Below are positions 37,200 through 50,395 of a DNA stretch of 64,000 nt, piece after piece (positions within the stretch are counted from its first letter, which is position 1; the number at the start of each line of letters is the position of its first letter). The translations under genes and the position numbers were made by a program. The stretch is taken from NCBI GenBank assembly GCA_021904315.1, contig CM038908.1:19550501-19614500 (forward strand), given 5' to 3'. The notes under the pieces are model-generated. The model saw nothing but the letters and a program-made list of their open reading frames with translations, ran no database searches and was not told where the DNA came from. The DNA is from Sphagnum magellanicum (taxonomy: Eukaryota; Streptophyta; Sphagnopsida; Sphagnales; Sphagnaceae).

Positions 37200-37810
37200 C
37201 TTTTACAATTGGTTCTTGAAGATCTTTTTCATGCAAACATTTTTGCAATACAAACCAAATTTTTTTTCCAACATAAAAAAAAGGTCACACAAAGGCCAAC
37301 ACTTCTTCATTTTTCTAAAAACGTCTTTTAAAGTGTAAATATTTCCTTTTGGACTACAACTAAATTTGAACTCTTCATGCACACCTATTGACACTACATC
37401 AAACATTGCAAAATGCACTTTCAAATTTACTTTGGAGATATTCCATTCTCACACATCCCAAGCTTGTTTATATTAAGTATTCTCCTTAATAAATGTTGGA
37501 CATATGTGTGAGAATGTAATGCCTTCAAATGCATGTTCACATCACTTGATTATATAGTTGACTCATTTTGACTTATTACATCCCCTCCCAACTTTCATTA
37601 CATAGATGGTTCCAAGAAGCTTTGGTTTGTGCAAATGTTTTTTTACACAACACCACATGAAACATTGTAAAATGAACTTCTACATTCCACTTGCACACAT
37701 CCCCAACTTGTGTATATTGAGTCTTTTTTTAAACATGTGTTGGAGAAATGTGTGAAAATGAAATGCCTCCAAATACTTGTTCACTTGATTCTACAATTGA
37801 TTCAACTTGA
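37200..37810 (+). repeat. Diverged direct duplication (~240 bp offset)
   Basis: Phrases TCACACATCCCAAGCTTG, GTGTGAGAATGTAATGCC and CAAATGCATGTTCAC (37430-37560) recur as GCACACATCCCCAACTTG, GTGTGAAAATGAAATGCC and CAAATACTTGTTCAC (37670-37790). Confidence 0.55.
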
Positions 37811-39140
37811 AATCCTCTAAATGCATACATGTTCATTACTTGTTTAATTGAAGTGCAAGTAGTTTCAAAGTTTTTTTTTTTTTTTTTTTTTGTTGCAGTG
37901 AAGGACATATTTTATTTCTTGAAAAGTATGTGATAAATATGTCTTAATAAATATATTTTCAACTTTCTATTATAATCACACCTCTTGAATATGTCGATAT
38001 TTATATCCCCAAAAGTAAAGGAGCAAAAAAAATTTGGAAGTAAATTTATAGTTGTGAATTTCTGGATAATGGTTAAAACAAATTTGGGGGATTTTAAATT
38101 AAAAAAAAAATTCCCAAAAAATGGAAAACAAATTGCCAAAGTTCTTGAAACCATAAAATTAAATAAAAAATTGATGCCTATAATGTAATTGAAACTTGAG
38201 ACTCTTGCTCAAAGGTTTATTTAAATGAATTTTTTTTGAATTTTTTGACATGAAATCATGAAATATATTCTTATTAGTGATATCCAATGAATTTCAAAAG
38301 AAATCCACATGCCCCAAAATGACATTGTTTTTTCATGTTTCCATGTGATGGGTAGCAAAGAATATAAAATTTGATCTTTATAATTTATCAAAATATTTGG
38401 TCATACAATTTGGAATTTTAAAATATTTTATATTCAATCAAATTTAATGAATTGAAAAATATTAAAAATATTAAAATTCACTACTCACAATAAAATTTGA
38501 TAAAAAAAATTAAATTAAATTTTTATGTGTATAAATTAATAATTATGACATTTAAATAGTTTTAATATTTTTATAAAAAATTTAAATGTTGAAAATAACA
38601 TTATATATTTCGTAGAAAACATATTTTAACTAAAAATATTTTCTATAATTACAAATAAATATAACACAACATTTATACCAATTTTTATTGATTTTTTATA
38701 ATTTTTAAAGGTGGGGAAATATTATGTATATACCAAAAAAACCATGTTGATTTTAAATATGTTTATTTACAAAAACATTTATGAAAAAAAAGAAAAAGAA
38801 AATCTTTAAGATATCATTGTTGTTTAAATGTATGAAATAGTGAAGATTCAAATGCATTTTTAGTCAAATTACTTGATATTTAAGAATGTAATTTATTTAT
38901 TTTCAATTGGACAAAGTATGAAAAAGATAATAATGGTTAAAGTTGGGTATTTTTGTATGTGACAAAGGATGATGTGAGATAATGTTGTAAATTTGTCCTA
39001 TATGTTTTGTCAATAAGTTCAACTTTGGAAACTATATAACTAGGTGAAATAGTATTAGTCTACACACAATACATTTGGACTAGAAATATTCAAAATAAAA
39101 ATATTACTTGTGACAAGCCAATAAAAAAACTTGTCACCAA
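37811..39140. other. Intergenic with poly-T tract
   Basis: A 21-nt T run at 37871-37891 is followed by AT-rich sequence without gene signals. Frames on both strands at 37912-38188 are driven by A/T runs. Confidence 0.4.
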
Positions 39141-39149
39141 AAATAAAAT

Positions 39150-39245
39150 AAGATCCTACTTGCCTACCTACTTACCTATGCTTACCTACCTATTCCTACC
39201 TACACATTCCCACTTACCCACCTACCTATTCCTACCTACCAAATG
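39150..39245. repeat. CCTA-rich tract, possible CACTA-family remnant
   Basis: Repeated CCTACCTA, CTTACC and CCTATTCCTACC words match the internal tract of the two large CACTA elements. ACAACTAGTG near 39303-39312 resembles a CACTA right end, but no partner terminus was found. Confidence 0.45.
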
Positions 39246-39649
39246 GCTAGATTAAATTGAAATATAAAATATATTTGATGGAATTTACAACTAGGACAAA
39301 AATACAACTAGTGAATAAGCAACATGTTTATATTCACTATATAATCATGTAGTCACGAATGGTATTTACGATTACAAACCTTTGGTCATCTTGAAGTTCT
39401 CAATTCTACACTCATTGTTATACTTAACCATTAAAAACCTCAAGAATCAAATGGTGGACATGGGTTTCACCAAATGGCCCAAGTTTATAGATAGGTTGTT
39501 CAATGCCCTTACAACACAAAAATCATGTAGGGTTGCAACAAAAGTAATACAGCTATCAATGGTTTTCCAAGAATCATATTAAAATTTATGAAAGACTCCT
39601 TAAATTCAAAAAGATCTCTTGTAAAATCTTTAACATGAATGTAACATAG

Positions 39650-39990
39650 TTGATTACAACAATGGTGTTCAAATGCATCTCATCCGTTGTAAAATTCAAA
39701 GAGCTTGTAATTAGACAAAGGTGATGAAACAACAAAACAAGACGCATAACACAAGCTTGAAAATAGATAACCAAAAAATAGAATAGCTTTTAAAACGAAG
39801 GTGATGGAATAATTAAACAAGACACATAGTGTGATCTTGTAAAAAAGTTGGGGGAGCTTTTGAGATGATGGCAATGGAACAACAAAACAAAACACATATA
39901 GTGAGCTTGAAAAGAACTTGCAAAAAAATCAAGAAGCTTTAAAGATACAACAAAACAAAACATAGAAGATTAACTTGACAAAGCTTATAA
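39650..39990 (+). repeat. ~70-80 bp tandem repeat, about 3.5 copies
   Basis: GGTGATGAAACAACAAAACA near 39720 recurs as GGTGATGGAATAATTAAAC near 39800, GGCAATGGAACAACAAAAC near 39870, and a shorter ACAACAAAACAAAACATAG near 39945. Each is followed by an AGCTT-containing spacer. Confidence 0.65.
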
Positions 39991-42900
39991 ATCTAGAAGG
40001 ACAACAACGATAGATTTGGAATTGAAACATCAATTGTATCTGGCACATGATGTGAAGGCATTGGTATTAACAAGTTTCAAGTACACTTTCCATCTCTAAT
40101 GAGTTTAATATGAATGTAGGATGACAATGCTAGCGTTCCTGTGGTAGGACACATAATGAACCAACCCAAAAGTTTTTTGCAAACTCTAACCCTAATGTTA
40201 GCCTCGTTTGACATTTGATGCCTAATAGTAGGTTTGAATGATGTTTTCCTTTTAGGAGATAGTGTTGGGGCTATTCTTGTTGTTGGAATACAAGGGAATG
40301 CTTTATAATTTTGGACCCCATTGTATTAAACGTGGTTATGTTAATGCTTAAATTGATGATACATCAAATTTTTAAAAAATATTTTGAATTGGTTTAGATG
40401 AAAAAAAATTAAGTTTTTTTTTATGTTGAACGCACACATGGAATATCTCCCCAATGGTTTGGGGATTGAACATATTCAAGTGGATTTAGGGAGGGGTTTG
40501 TTAAGAAAACCCCATGTGACCACTTTCTCATGTGTGAGGTGTCCTACCCAAGGGATAAATCTCATTCGAGATCAGCCTTCCTAGCTTAGTTGGGCTAATT
40601 TTGAAAACTCAATTAAAAGCTAACCCAAGAATTCCAACAATGAATTCCTTTTTAATTTGCTACCCATTTTCAAAAATCCTTATTTGAAGAATCACAAATT
40701 GAATTCAATTTTGCATTAATTCATGTCAAAAGTTTTTTTTTGATCAGTGAAGTTTCAAACCCAACCTTGGGTAGCACTTGCATAATCATGTATGAGTTCA
40801 ATCTAGCTTTCCTATTTCATCATCTTTTGCTTGATTTAGTCTAAAGGTTTTATCGAAGAATTGTGAGTTTGTAACTTTGAATCTAACAACTGGATTTGGA
40901 ATTCAATTCATGGATGGGTAGATTGGACCAAATTTTTAACTATGGTTCAAATAGAGGTAAAATGGTTGTAAATGGGCTTACCCTCATAGGGTTAATCAAT
41001 AAAGGGCGTTGCCTTTTTCCATGGTGCTCTTTTGCCCACATCTCCCTTTGGTTATTTTCCTCAACCAAATTGTAGTTATCTGAAGTTCAGAAATTGCCAC
41101 GGCATTGGACCTCAAATTATGTAAAATGATGGCATAGTGGTACACTTGTTTGCAGGCTTTTGGTGGGAGACCCCAAAAATTACAAATATGTGTGACATCT
41201 TGAGTTTTGTTGTTTGCCAAATCATACGTTAGCATGGAGGAATTTCTATTCTTGGTCTTCAATTGTTTTCCCATGTTGTAGAAAAGATCATCACAAACAG
41301 TGCTCCGACACCCACAAAAGTTCAATTGGGGGTAGGGGAGATGTATATAAGTGTACAATGTCCTTCCTCCTTAAGAAGCTGAAGTTCAATCGGGGATGAG
41401 TCCCTGAGTAACGTCTTTCCTCCTTTAGAAGCTATGGTCATTGGAGACTTGGAGTGTGTGCTTGGAAAGCCAATTCTATGTTGATATTGTCAAAGTGTTG
41501 CCCAATGTCCACAACTTTTTGTCATCATAGGTAATCATTGCTAGAGAGATAGAACAAAAGCTGGGGCCCGGGGATGATGAAAGGATTGAATATTAGTACA
41601 TGGGTCTACCTATGGAAGAAATTTTGGTTTTGGAATAGCCATTCTAGGTTGGTAGTCCAAAATTGCCATTTTGGGTTCTAAAAGAAAATGGGGATTGTTA
41701 AGGACCATTCAGGTTTCTCAAGTTCACAACTTGGAACCCATAAGGCTTTACACTTGGGCTTTACAATTATGTTTAACAGCACAGCATTGAAACAGTTGAG
41801 CTTGGAATAGCAGTATCCTTACTATGTAGCCTCCCATTGCCTAATAAGTGGGGTGTGACTTCCCACATTAGAGAAGTCTGAATGCAAATGAAAACTAGGT
41901 TGTGTTGAATGTGGTGTGCCACAATGTCCTTCATGCTTAGAAGCCACATCCTGAGTTCTAAAGAGGTTCCCAATAATTATTAGTGTCAAATAAAGTGTAG
42001 CTGTGTGAATGTCTTTTTTTGGTTTGAACAAGTAATACAGAATTCATAGTTCACTTCATTCCACATCCCACTTTTGTTGGGTCTCTAGGGGTTCCTTTGC
42101 TCACAATATCTCCCCCCCAAGTACTAGGGCCGATATTTTAGCACCCTGGGGTACCTACCAGTGTGGGGATGGGTATTTGTTTATTCATGAAGTATTAACT
42201 GGGTATCAGACCAGGTGGTATATGCATATATGCCCGTTGGTTCTTACTATTTCAAAAATTTGAATACCCTTCATACCTATCATTTTTTGAAAGTTAACAC
42301 CCGTCCTCACCTCATAACTGGTGATTCTAAAATTTCAAATATCCATAATCGGACCTTACTTGGGAACAATAACAATGTAAGGTGTCTCTAAAAAATCCAG
42401 ATCAATAGCTGTTTCATACTTGAATTGTGTTACTTTTAGATTGAAAGAAAAAAACCTCTTTAGGTTTTCACACTTGAATTGTGTTACCTTAAGAAAAAAA
42501 ACTGTTTAGGTTCTCTAAATTGTTAGAAATAATCAGTATGCATTTTGAGTTGTGATTGCTGCTTGTACATTTAGGTAACACATGTATTCAAGCTTGCAAA
42601 ACATTAAATACTTGGCAAAGACCCAGCTTTGTAGAACATTGTTAAAGACTTGGCATGTGTTTTTAAAAGGGTCTTTCAAAAACCTTGATAAAAAACCTCT
42701 TTTAACCATCCAGGTTTCTGTTAAAGAATTAAGTCTTATACCTGGTTAATCATATATCTTAACCCTCGCTCCCATCTCATAATTGCCCCTCTTTGGATTT
42801 CTAAGATCTGGACCCAGGTGATTCTTTAAATCTCCTAAAAATAAAAGAACCATACTTAAATGATTCTTTGAAATTTTTATTTCCAAATACTCGAACCCAA

Positions 42901-44356
42901 CTATTATCAAAAAAATCACATTGGTACCCACCTACCCTTTGACTTCCTCTATCCATTTGTCTATTGCCCCTACATCCACTTCCCATTTGCCAGCCCCACA
43001 TCTGCTCTCCATTTTCCATCCTTACATTCATCCATCCATTGGGTGTCACCCTCCTAAAGAAATCAGTGCGATCTTTATGGGGTGTGAAACCTCAGGCTGG
43101 GTCCCTCATTTCTACACAGCCCCACTCCCCAGGCTCTACACTACACATAATCACTTATACCCTACGGTTCGTCCCTGGTTCTAGTCTTCTTTTCCAAAAT
43201 TCTGATTCTGTTCCAGTTCCGAACATAAATGGAATTAGGAACCTGATTCTGATACCAAAACCAGTTCTAAAAACCAGACCCTGCTCTGATTCAGTTTTTC
43301 CTAACCAAAACCTGAACCAGCATTTCTAACCGACTGAACCAGGTACCTGCCCAACACTGGTAATGACCCTGGCCTTTATGGCGGGTTCAAACTTCAAAGG
43401 AAAAACGTCCCTTGACCTTGACGGATCTAAAGTTATCATCCAAATGCATGCACTTCGATGAAACATGCCCATCCATCATATGCAAACATTGTATTTTAGA
43501 TGTCACTCGCACATTGAAATATCACTCACACATTGGGTGAAGTTCAAGCCAAAATATTAAGGCCGCATCTTTACACCAATATGAAGTCTCTTTAGGAAAA
43601 CATGAAATCCACAAAATTTAATATTTGCCCTATGGACAGAGCCCAATAAATAAATTATTATCCTGTCAACCCCAACACACCCGCCCCCCAAAAAAGGGCC
43701 TTTGGGGTCCTGGCAAATTCCAATACTGCAGGGACCAAGTAAAGTTATACCTATGTTTTTGGGCGGGAATTTGGCAGACCAGGATTTTGTTTGCCTGGGG
43801 ATTAAAAAATATGCACAGGATTCAATGGGTGCTATTTTGTAAAGGAAAGTGCAGACATTTTGCTGATTTAAAGAATATGAGGAATGGGATGATTGGGTTA
43901 GACATATTTCTTTCTTTTTCAAAGGCTACACGAAAAAAAGTCCCAACAAAGATTTGTGAGGAGAAAAAGGGAGAGACCATAGGATTTTATTTTATTTTAA
44001 AATTAAATCCTGAGCAGGGGGGGACCACAAATTGTCAATTGAGATACTATTAAAAAAAGAACACCCGTTCAAGAAAATTACTAAAAAATTCAGATCACTG
44101 TTTATCCATGCATATACACCCAAGTGCATGAGAAGTTTTCTCCAAGGCCAGTAGTTGAGCTACTACCTAGTAGCAAGATACAAAACCAAATTTGAGCCAA
44201 AAGAATGGGCAAAGAAATGGCAGTTTTGCTTATATCCTACTCTTTCACAAGTACCTGCAATACTGCTGCAGTTGTGTAATTTGCATATGAAGGAAAGAAT
44301 CGCAATCCAAACAAAGTGTGGTTGTGACTACGCCTCCAACAACATAGGTTACACTC
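39991..44356. other. Less AT-rich intergenic sequence, no gene recognised
   Basis: Base composition rises toward average here. Open frames (for example 40996-41358 minus and 43625-44053 plus) lack known motifs and are mutually overlapping. TCCTTCCTCCTTAAGAAGC near 41359 and TCTTTCCTCCTTTAGAAGC near 41413 form a small direct repeat. A degenerate CCAGTTC/GAACCAG-rich patch occupies 43185-43350. It may be old LTR-type or UTR-like sequence, but I cannot show it. Confidence 0.3.
42417..42505 (+). repeat. Short tandem duplication (~50-bp units)
   Basis: ACTTGAATTGTGTTAC followed by a GAAAAAAAC run and TTTAGGTT occurs twice in succession. Confidence 0.65.
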
Positions 44357-44693
44357 CATGTAAGGAGATGTTGCACATGTATGAAGAACTGGATCATAGT
44401 TTGCCAACATCACCTCTCAGCATGTTTCACAAGAAAGGCAGATTCTGTCCTTACCTAAAGAAATACTTCATGTAAGGAGATGTTGCACATGTATGAAGAA
44501 CTGGATCATAGTTTGCCAACGTCACCTCTCTGCATATTTCACAAGAAAGGCAGATTCTGTCCTTACCTAAAGAAATACTTCATGTAAGGAGATGTTGCAC
44601 ATGTACGAAGAACTGGATTATAGTTTGCCACCGTTGCCTCTTGGCATGTTTTCACAAGAAAGGCAGATTCTGTCCTTACCTAAAGAAATCCTA
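44357..44693 (+). repeat. Three tandem copies of a 112-bp unit
   Basis: CATGTAAGGAGATGTTGCAC starts at 44357, 44469 and 44581, exactly 112 bp apart. The copies differ at only a few positions (ATCATAGT/ATTATAGT, CAACAT/CAACGT/CCACCG). The third has a one-base insertion. Since 112 is not a multiple of three, the frame shifts in each copy, so the array is unlikely to be coding. Confidence 0.92.
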
Positions 44694-47600
44694 GAGTTCA
44701 CACTACAACTGAAATCCTCCCCCTCAAATTTGAATGCCTATAGTGCTCCATTTCTTGGGTACAACAAACATGTAAAGTACTATTACTAGACATAATTATT
44801 AACAGAACAAAGGTTCAGGCCATTTCAACAAACATATGTATCAATATTACTATGCTTAATTGCTAACAAGACAAAGGTCCAGCTCATTTCAAGATACATA
44901 TACATCACAAATAACATGCTTCATTACTTGGGCTCCATGCTACTGCTACCAGTGATGATCAACCGAGGAAAACTTGAATTAATTTTGCAAAAATTAAGTT
45001 CCATTCAAGTGAAAATATGGAATGACATTGCATGCAATTTGAATTGAATTTATTTTTAATTAAAAAGAAATGTAATGCAAATGGGTGCAAAGTATTGAAA
45101 ATCTGTTCTCATTATGGTGTTGGAAAAAAAATTTCTGAAAAGACACAGATTTGAAAAAAACACTTTTTCATTCCTCTTTATTTGAGAATTGTCCAAAGCA
45201 CTACTTATGGAACTGTTTGGAAGAAACTTCTGAAATCTGAAGTTGTCCTACCTAAACCATATCATCCTCATTGGAATCAACAAACCAAAGTCCAGGCTAA
45301 ATTCAGTCACTTTGACATTATGTTCCAATCACTTGTAACCACAGATAACCTCACAAAAGATCATCTGCTGCTGCATATCTTGCAGTCAGAGTTATATAAG
45401 CCAAGAACCCAGGTCAAGGGCCCCCAAACCTGGATGGAAACAATGTAAAACATGTGAGACTTTATTCCAAAAACACCAAGCTGGAACAAAAGAAAGAAGA
45501 CAAGAGAAATAGGCCACTTTTGGAGATGAGGGCCCTCAAACCTGGCCACTTTTCCTACTTCTAGGAACAAATCAGAAGTAGGTGAAAGGAAGCTGTGTCT
45601 GCAAGAAGGGTAAGCCAAGAGGAAGCTCAACCTGGACTCCCACTACCCTAGCTAAGTTGGCATTATGTGTTCAATTTTTTTTGAGTGATGGAAATCCATC
45701 ATCTAAAAAATGTGCTGATGACAAAACATCAAGGCCAGGCTTGGTGTCACACTGACCTTTGTTGTTGGCGCATGGTTGCTGGAAATCATTTTCTTGTTTG
45801 TGAAAACAACTAGAGATTTCCACTGCCCAAGGCCTAAAAGCCTCACTTGTGGGAATGTTTGACCTTAACTCCACTAATGGCATAGCTCAACCTTACTAAG
45901 CAAAACGACTACAAAAGCAACACTCTTTGAGCTGGTTACACCCACTCATTGAGATCAAAGCAGTAGCTGGCATTGATGCTGTTGGCATAATCTCTGCACA
46001 TGCACCAGGCTAAGCTGTTCAAGGTGCGGCAGGCTGTACAGGAAAATTCCAACTGCAACTTCAAATATCACTGTGAACAATGTCCTCTTCTCACAGCTTT
46101 CTGCATGCCTTCAGCATGTCAAGTACATATATCTGAACAATGCATCTTGGCAAATGAACCTATGAAAGGCACAATGTAGGGAAGAATGTCTATACAATGT
46201 GAGAAACTCAGCAAACATGGATACAACACTAAATGATTCCAGAGTAGAGGAGTAGGGTTGGGTTGAGCAGGAGCAGTAAGCAGCCGTGCCTTGTGCACCC
46301 AGGCATAACAGATGTACTGCCTCATCTACAGTATGCATTTTAGGCAGCTGGTTGACAGCCACATTCAAACTGACAGTAATGGCATTAACATTGATGGGGA
46401 TTGTTGAACAATGAAGCTGGAAGGTGAAACCAGAATGCAGGAGCTGTCATCTGGCTTGTAACAAAGTGCATGCATAAGGCAGATTGCACTGCTCAGCAGC
46501 TCCAGCCCCTCTCACAGCACCCCTGTGTGTCACACCCTCCAGGACCAAAACCCTCTCCAAGAACAATGATTATGCTCTCAATGTTGTTGTAATCATTAAC
46601 CGATAGTATAGAAAAATGTCAGTTTCTAGGAATCAAACATGAAAGGAATCTATCATGTGCACATGCCAACAACCTCTGGATTTGCAGTAACAATGCCTAT
46701 GTCAACAGGTTTGCAATTACATCATGACAATACTCCAATAGAAGCAGGTGCCCCTGGGCCCCTGTTTCCTCCCCAGGGGCATCCCAAGACTATGGAGGGA
46801 AACAAAAGTAGCTGTGTAGCCTACAAGCTCAACATGGATGAATTCCAGAGGTTATCTCTGTAGACTCCAGTTCAAATGAGATACTTACTGAACAGGAACT
46901 TCTGGTTGGATTAGTGAAGACAATCTTGAGAGGTGAACTTTCTGATGGAAGAGAGACCCTGGCAATAGACATTGTGATTGGACATTGCACCTTCCAACTG
47001 CTCACTCACAATCCACACAAACACATGGATGGATGCACCCACTTCCCATGCTTGAAACAATAGTTGCACCAGCAATACATACATATATGTAAGGGTTTGA
47101 GCACAGATATTTACCAAAATTTGGGTCACCTGTATTGAAACAGATTTCACATGTGAACCTTCTTCAGGGTTTCTCTGAGGCTGTGATGACAGAGATGTGG
47201 CCAGCTGATGCATCCAGCTGCCATTAAGATAATGAGGCACCAACTGTGCATGGCAACGGTTATTCAATGAGAAGTTTTTACAATTCTCTTCCAGTTGGAA
47301 AGATAAAAAAGGGTCAGCTAGAATGCAATATTTCTGCACTGCACCCTACACCAATGTCTCCTACTTTGTCCCATTGAACTCCTCAGCACTTGGTCATTTG
47401 TTTGAATCACCAAGCAAGAGGAGCTCTAGCACTTGGTGCATGAGACATTCATATGGTGAAACTTTGGTGCAGGTGCAGATGCAGGAACATAGCATTACAG
47501 CATATTTAACAACACCAAGTGCTGGTGTGCAGTAGTGCACCTTCCATTTCTTCAGAACTCAGAATTTCCACTTGGAAATCAACAAAACCTTTCCTCTCCT

Positions 47601-48246
47601 CTCAGTTTTGCTGTCAACAGCGAAAGAAGGATTGCAGTCAGATCACAACAAGAGTACAAACACAGTAACTACAACAGAATCTAAGGAATATAAGTCCAAT
47701 CAATTGCCAAAGACTATATCAGACAATATCCACCTCAACAGGATTCCCAAGCAGATAATGCCAGCGATTTCCCAAACAGATGAAGAATTCAATTCTGGTA
47801 TTCATATGACACAGGCTCACTAGAGCTCACAAAACGAAACAGAGGTGCGAAAATGCGTTCAAAATAGAGAAAAAACAAAACAAAACGCCTGAGGGGCGAA
47901 AAGAGAAAACACCCATCATCTGGCAATCTGGTGCTGGGCAAAAGAGCCAGAAAGTCAGGAAGAGGAAGATCATCATCATCATCATGACCACCAGCATCAC
48001 AGTTACTGAACAAACCAGAAGGGCAATGTAACATGGAATCAAGCAGCGACTGGAAACGAAAACCCACGAACCCACAAAATTGATGTACGTATGTGGAACG
48101 GCCACCCTTGAACCCATGTGAAAGCACACAAGAATGGCTTCCAATCTACACTCAAGGTTCAACGTCCCATACTGTAGTAATGCTGGGAGAGGAGGAGGAA
48201 GAAGAAGAAGAAGAAGGCAATGAAAACTAACGAAAGATTGCATGGG
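44694..48246. other. Balanced-composition region, possible transcribed or UTR sequence
   Basis: This stretch has more GC and fewer A/T runs than its surroundings and holds several medium open frames (45182-45448 plus, 46911-47339 minus, 47572-47823 plus, 47789-48127 and 47827-48243 minus). None has a recognisable domain, and frames on opposite strands overlap. The frames at 47789-48243 lie just downstream of a minus-strand TATA motif, so a noncoding RNA or an unrecognised first exon is possible. Confidence 0.3.
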
Positions 48247-48254
48247 TTTATATA
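48247..48254 (-). promoter_or_regulatory. Candidate TATA box, minus strand
   Basis: TATATAAA on the minus strand, followed by a pyrimidine-rich CTTCTTCTTC leader-like stretch (about 48190-48220) that resembles a plant 5' leader. Sequence motif only; no gene downstream is proven. Confidence 0.3.
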
Positions 48255-48438
48255 GGATTCAAGTGCAGCGCAGCAAGGATCCGGCCCCACATGCATCTAT
48301 CTATCGGCGTGCATCTGCATCATCCGTAACAACCAACCTCCAACCAGAGAGAAGCTAACAGAAAGAAAAGATAATAAAAAGAAAACACCTTTGCTTGGTT
48401 GTATCTATGATCCCCCCCTGCTGCACATCACGCACCGC

Positions 48439-48440
<2 letters not shown>

Positions 48441-48480
<40 letters not shown>
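48441..48480 (+). repeat. (CT)20 microsatellite
   Basis: Twenty perfect CT dinucleotides. Such CT runs are common next to plant transcription start sites, and this one lies between two divergent TATA-like motifs. Confidence 0.97.
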
Positions 48481-48484
<4 letters not shown>

Positions 48485-48649
48485 CAAGATCTGAAGTCGT
48501 AGCTTCTTTCTCCCTATTCCTCTTTCTCCTTTGCACCTTTGTTTTTCTTTGCAATTTTTTTTCGTCTGGATTGTGATTCGCTCGTTTATTATTGCATAAC
48601 AAATTCTTCCCTCAACACCTACTGCTGATCAAAAGTTTAGAAATCACGA

Positions 48650-48745
48650 TTTATAAAGTAGGACTCTGATCTCCCCACGTCGACGACTACTAGGTACCAC
48701 CTACCTACCTCCTTCTCCCGCTTCTTCTTCTTCTTCCTCTTCTGT
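48650..48745 (+). promoter_or_regulatory. Candidate core promoter and pyrimidine-rich leader, plus strand
   Basis: TTATAAAG at 48651-48658 is followed about 55 bp later by a CTCCCGCTTCTTCTTCTTCT leader-like run. GC content is locally raised to about 48960. No long open frame follows: the first ATG (48978) opens only 10 codons. A downstream 18-codon frame at 49371-49427 (MDAIVASLSSSCPPPRLT) could be a truncated exon start. A broken or noncoding transcription unit is the best reading. Confidence 0.3.
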
Positions 48746-50395
48746 CGAGCACACGCTGCTCTGTGTGTCTCGAATCTCTACCCCAAATCTGCCGCTCTTA
48801 GAAACCGGGGTTCCCCTGAGCCAAGTTATCTGGAACTGGGGTTCTGCCCTGCGCTAAGTTATCTGGTCGTCCTTGGCTCCTGCGCCACCACAATCTGTCT
48901 CTCTCCCAGATTTTTGCCCCCGCTTTCGCCGCCCACGAATCAGATCCCGCTCTTTCCATCCCCATCATTTGGAAATCATGGAAAGTTTGCTCACGAATCA
49001 AAATGAATGAAATGAAGCAGTCTCAAGTCGCGAGTATCAACCAGTGTTTTCATTTTCCTGCCTAAATGTAGCTGATTGGCGATTTTTTTCAAATTTGCTA
49101 ACCAGTTGTGTTTTTTGGGGGTTTTCTAATCGCCAAATTTGGACCCTTCTTCTTTCTTTTTCTTTTTTGTTGAAAAATCGTCAGATTTTTCTATGCTATG
49201 GGGTTCCAGCAATGTAGCAAAAAATTGAACGATTCCTAAGGATGCCTAACCCTTTTTACTTGTACATCCTGTTTCTAGCCAAATTTGGCTAAAGTGTCTT
49301 CTGGATGATTGCCACTTGAGCTACATCACAACAATGAAATAAAAAACCCTGGACTTAACTTCACGTCAAAATGGACGCAATTGTAGCATCGTTATCATCA
49401 TCGTGTCCTCCTCCCAGGCTCACTTGAGAACCAGCGGCCGCCAATCCCATCTGCAATTACACCGCACCCATCATAATCATGACCCCTAGTAAGGTCCTAA
49501 ATTTCAGCGGTTAAAATAATTTTCTGGATAAGCAGATTATGTTGTGTAATCTTTAGTGTAATAAATTATGTTGTATTATAATCTTCCAAACTAGAAGATT
49601 TGGTGTGTACTGCGTTGTTGCTAGTGCTTTACCAAGCATTTTCAGCCGTTCGATCTATGTGTATGTCTAGGCTTATGATAAGATTTGCCTGGTACTTTAT
49701 TTTGGGTAAGGCCAAGGGCTGGGTATTGGGGGGACATTCCCAAAATGTGCAGGCCAGACACAACTACAGACCTGTCGTAGGCCCCTTCTTGTCGTAGGCC
49801 CCACCCTGTGGTTCTACCACCCTAATGTCATAAGTTACACAAAGGTATTTGTAACTCTAGTATAGCACTGCCAAAACAAATTCACTGTATTTGGAAACCA
49901 TGTTATACAACGGATTTGTTCTTGACAAAAAAACAGTGCAATTTCGAAACAAAATTGCTCGCCTCGTTTCCAACATGGGCAATTTCGTTTTGAAATTGCA
50001 CCACTCATCTTGAATTCTTTATGTTAAAGATTTCTTTACCCAATTTTTAAAAAGTTTTTAAATTATTCAAAACTGGCTATTCTCAAATTTAACAACAACA
50101 ACATTTCAATGTACAACATATTACTACAAACAACAATGGATTTCCAAAAAAATCATACATTAATCATCCAAAAAACATGTGCAGATCAAAGAATTGTTGA
50201 TTGAAGATATCAAAAATGACAATTATAAAGTCTAAAAGTACCAAACTATCAACTTAAAATGTAAAATGTAAGAATGTATACTATGTGAATTAAAAAGTAA
50301 ACTACATGTACAAATGTCCAAGAATGTAAAATGTTTAATCAAAATGTATGCTAAAATCAAAAACACTACAAAAGGCATAGCACAATCGAATGTAG
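48746..50395. other. Unassigned sequence downstream of the candidate promoter
   Basis: GC-rich to about 48960, then increasingly AT-rich. It includes a short inverted pair TTGGCGATTT / AATCGCCAA (49077-49135). No exon is recognised. Confidence 0.35.

Noticed and set aside
7950..39312. Scattered TAGTG/CACTA words as further CACTA elements
   Set aside because: Five-base matches are frequent by chance; only cases with longer paired ends or a 3-bp duplication were kept.
44357..44693. CRISPR-like spacing of repeats
   Set aside because: Units are directly adjacent 112-bp tandem copies with no unique spacers, in a plant context.
45182..47823. Medium open frames at 45182, 46911 and 47572 as genes
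   Set aside because: No domain, no splice or promoter support, and overlapping frames on the opposite strand are equally long.
47789..48243. Minus-strand frames of 112 and 138 codons below a TATA motif
   Set aside because: They overlap each other in different frames, have no domain, and one contains poly-Met from a CAT repeat. Kept only as a possible transcribed region.
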